DNA from: JACOXT01 sp964372855
GTDB lineage: Bacteria; Patescibacteriota; Microgenomatia; Levybacterales; UBA12049
Direction of reading: 5' to 3'
Length of the DNA stretch: 22,719 nt
Assembly: GCA_964372855.1 (NCBI GenBank)
Contig: CAYJRY010000016.1
Span: forward strand, 1-22,719
Positions 22,373 to 22,719 of the stretch are shown in pieces. Below the pieces are notes generated by a model. That model worked only from the letters and a program-made list of their open reading frames with translations. It was not told the origin of the DNA and made no database searches. Numbering within the stretch: the stretch's first letter is position 1; each line of letters opens with the position of its first letter. A program made the position numbers and the translations under genes.

Positions 22373-22719
22373 ACCTTTGATCTTCTTTGCTTACTAATCT
22401 TTGCGATATACTCGCAATATCTTTTTCCAAGCTTTTTCTATAGGTTTCCCAAATTTCTTTCCCCCACAGCTCAACGTACCTTTGTAAGCCTACGAATACA
22501 ACTTCTCCCTTAATTTTCGAAAATTGTCGTAAGTAGTCTGGTATAAGAAACCTTCCTTTATTGTCAAGTTCAAGACATGTTGCTCCTCCAAGAAGGTATC
22601 TTTGGGTTTCCCTTGCGGGTTTCTCAATAAAAGGCTTTCCTTCTGTCCCTTCAAGGAGCGCTTTCCATCCTTCTTCCTTAACGATAATAAGCGAGCTTTC
22701 ATATCCTAGCGTAACTATA
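22365..22719 (-). CDS. mraZ: Transcriptional regulator MraZ, C-terminal part (partial)
   Basis: The 117 residues visible, from IVTLGYESSLIIV to KEDQRYG and a TGA at 22365-22367, match MraZ. There are two AbrB-like half-repeats ('GYESSLIIVKEEGWKALLEG' and 'LDNKGRFLIPDYLRQF'), and the second ends in 'VVFVGLQRYVELWGKEIWE'. MraZ binds DNA upstream of the dcw cluster and represses it in known bacteria. The start lies beyond the right edge of the window, so its promoter and binding boxes cannot be seen. The stop overlaps the rsmH start by 8 bases. An overlapping out-of-frame reading at 22490-22702 is not a gene. Confidence 0.9.
   Translation of the reverse strand, partial: IVTLGYESSLIIVKEEGWKALLEGTEGKPFIEKPARETQRYLLGGATCLELDNKGRFLIPDYLRQFSKIKGEVVFVGLQRYVELWGKEIWETYRKSLEKDIASISQRLVSKEDQRYG

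Noticed and set aside
22490..22702. A 70-codon open frame on the minus strand.
   Set aside because: It overlaps mraZ out of frame. The mraZ frame gives clear family motifs over the whole stretch.

Overview
The window is AT-rich and gene-dense. Almost every gene lies on the minus strand, so the biological reading order runs from high to low coordinates. It opens with the start of a division and cell-wall (dcw) cluster: mraZ (partial), rsmH, ftsL and ftsI (22719 to 19482). It closes with murE, murC and murA (partial) (3286 to 1). Several traits suggest a Candidate Phyla Radiation / Patescibacteria genome, most likely Microgenomates-like: a MurE lacking the usual N-terminal domain, short low-complexity peptides inserted into conserved proteins, near-leaderless promoters and a compact dcw cluster. 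This assignment comes from recognising protein style, not from a search. TGA is an ordinary stop codon here (murC, the helicase gene and ftsL all end with it).

Between ftsI and murE, where a dcw cluster would normally continue, lies a 16-kb block of accessory genes (about 3323-19444) that I do not recognise as any named system. In reading order it contains: a 171-residue protein; a 465-residue coiled-coil plus winged-helix protein; a small winged-helix ORF with an in-frame stop; a four-gene operon (385, 510, 582 and 495 residues); a stand-alone class I methyltransferase on the plus strand; a two-gene operon (374 and 433 residues); a 1283-residue SNF2-type helicase fused to a methyltransferase; and a 192-residue paralogue of the 171-residue protein, which starts 5 bases beyond the helicase stop. 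Related genes therefore sit at both edges of the block.

The six array proteins (385, 510, 582, 495, 374 and 433 residues) form one modular family. Five carry a shared N-terminal domain of about 110 residues, duplicated in the 495-residue protein. All carry one to three modules of about 70 residues that look like MerR/excisionase-type helix-turn-helix units. Two also carry a 'WTPENIE...YPG..LK.KLG' repeat. The 582-residue protein has its N-terminus replaced by four repeats of about 105 residues. All six end in nearly the same short peptide, consensus SPEDANEELMRFLE. The otherwise unrelated 192-residue protein next to the helicase ends in a version of the same peptide. This shared C-terminal tag is the best evidence that the block is one functional system, probably with a common docking partner.

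Regulation is readable. Six of the seven promoters called have 17-base spacers between -35 and -10 elements; the seventh, in front of the 171-residue gene, has a clear -10 but no convincing -35. Most start sites would fall within a few bases of the start codon, giving leaderless or nearly leaderless mRNAs. Inside the operons the last codons of each tag provide a GGAGGT ribosome-binding site exactly 5 bases before the next ATG, with 8-base gene overlaps. A near-palindrome, CTATAGGYCTATT, recurs at the two array promoters, with a weaker form at the helicase promoter. My working inference is that the array proteins are interchangeable DNA-binding adaptors that serve a shared effector such as the helicase-methyltransferase; this is a hypothesis.
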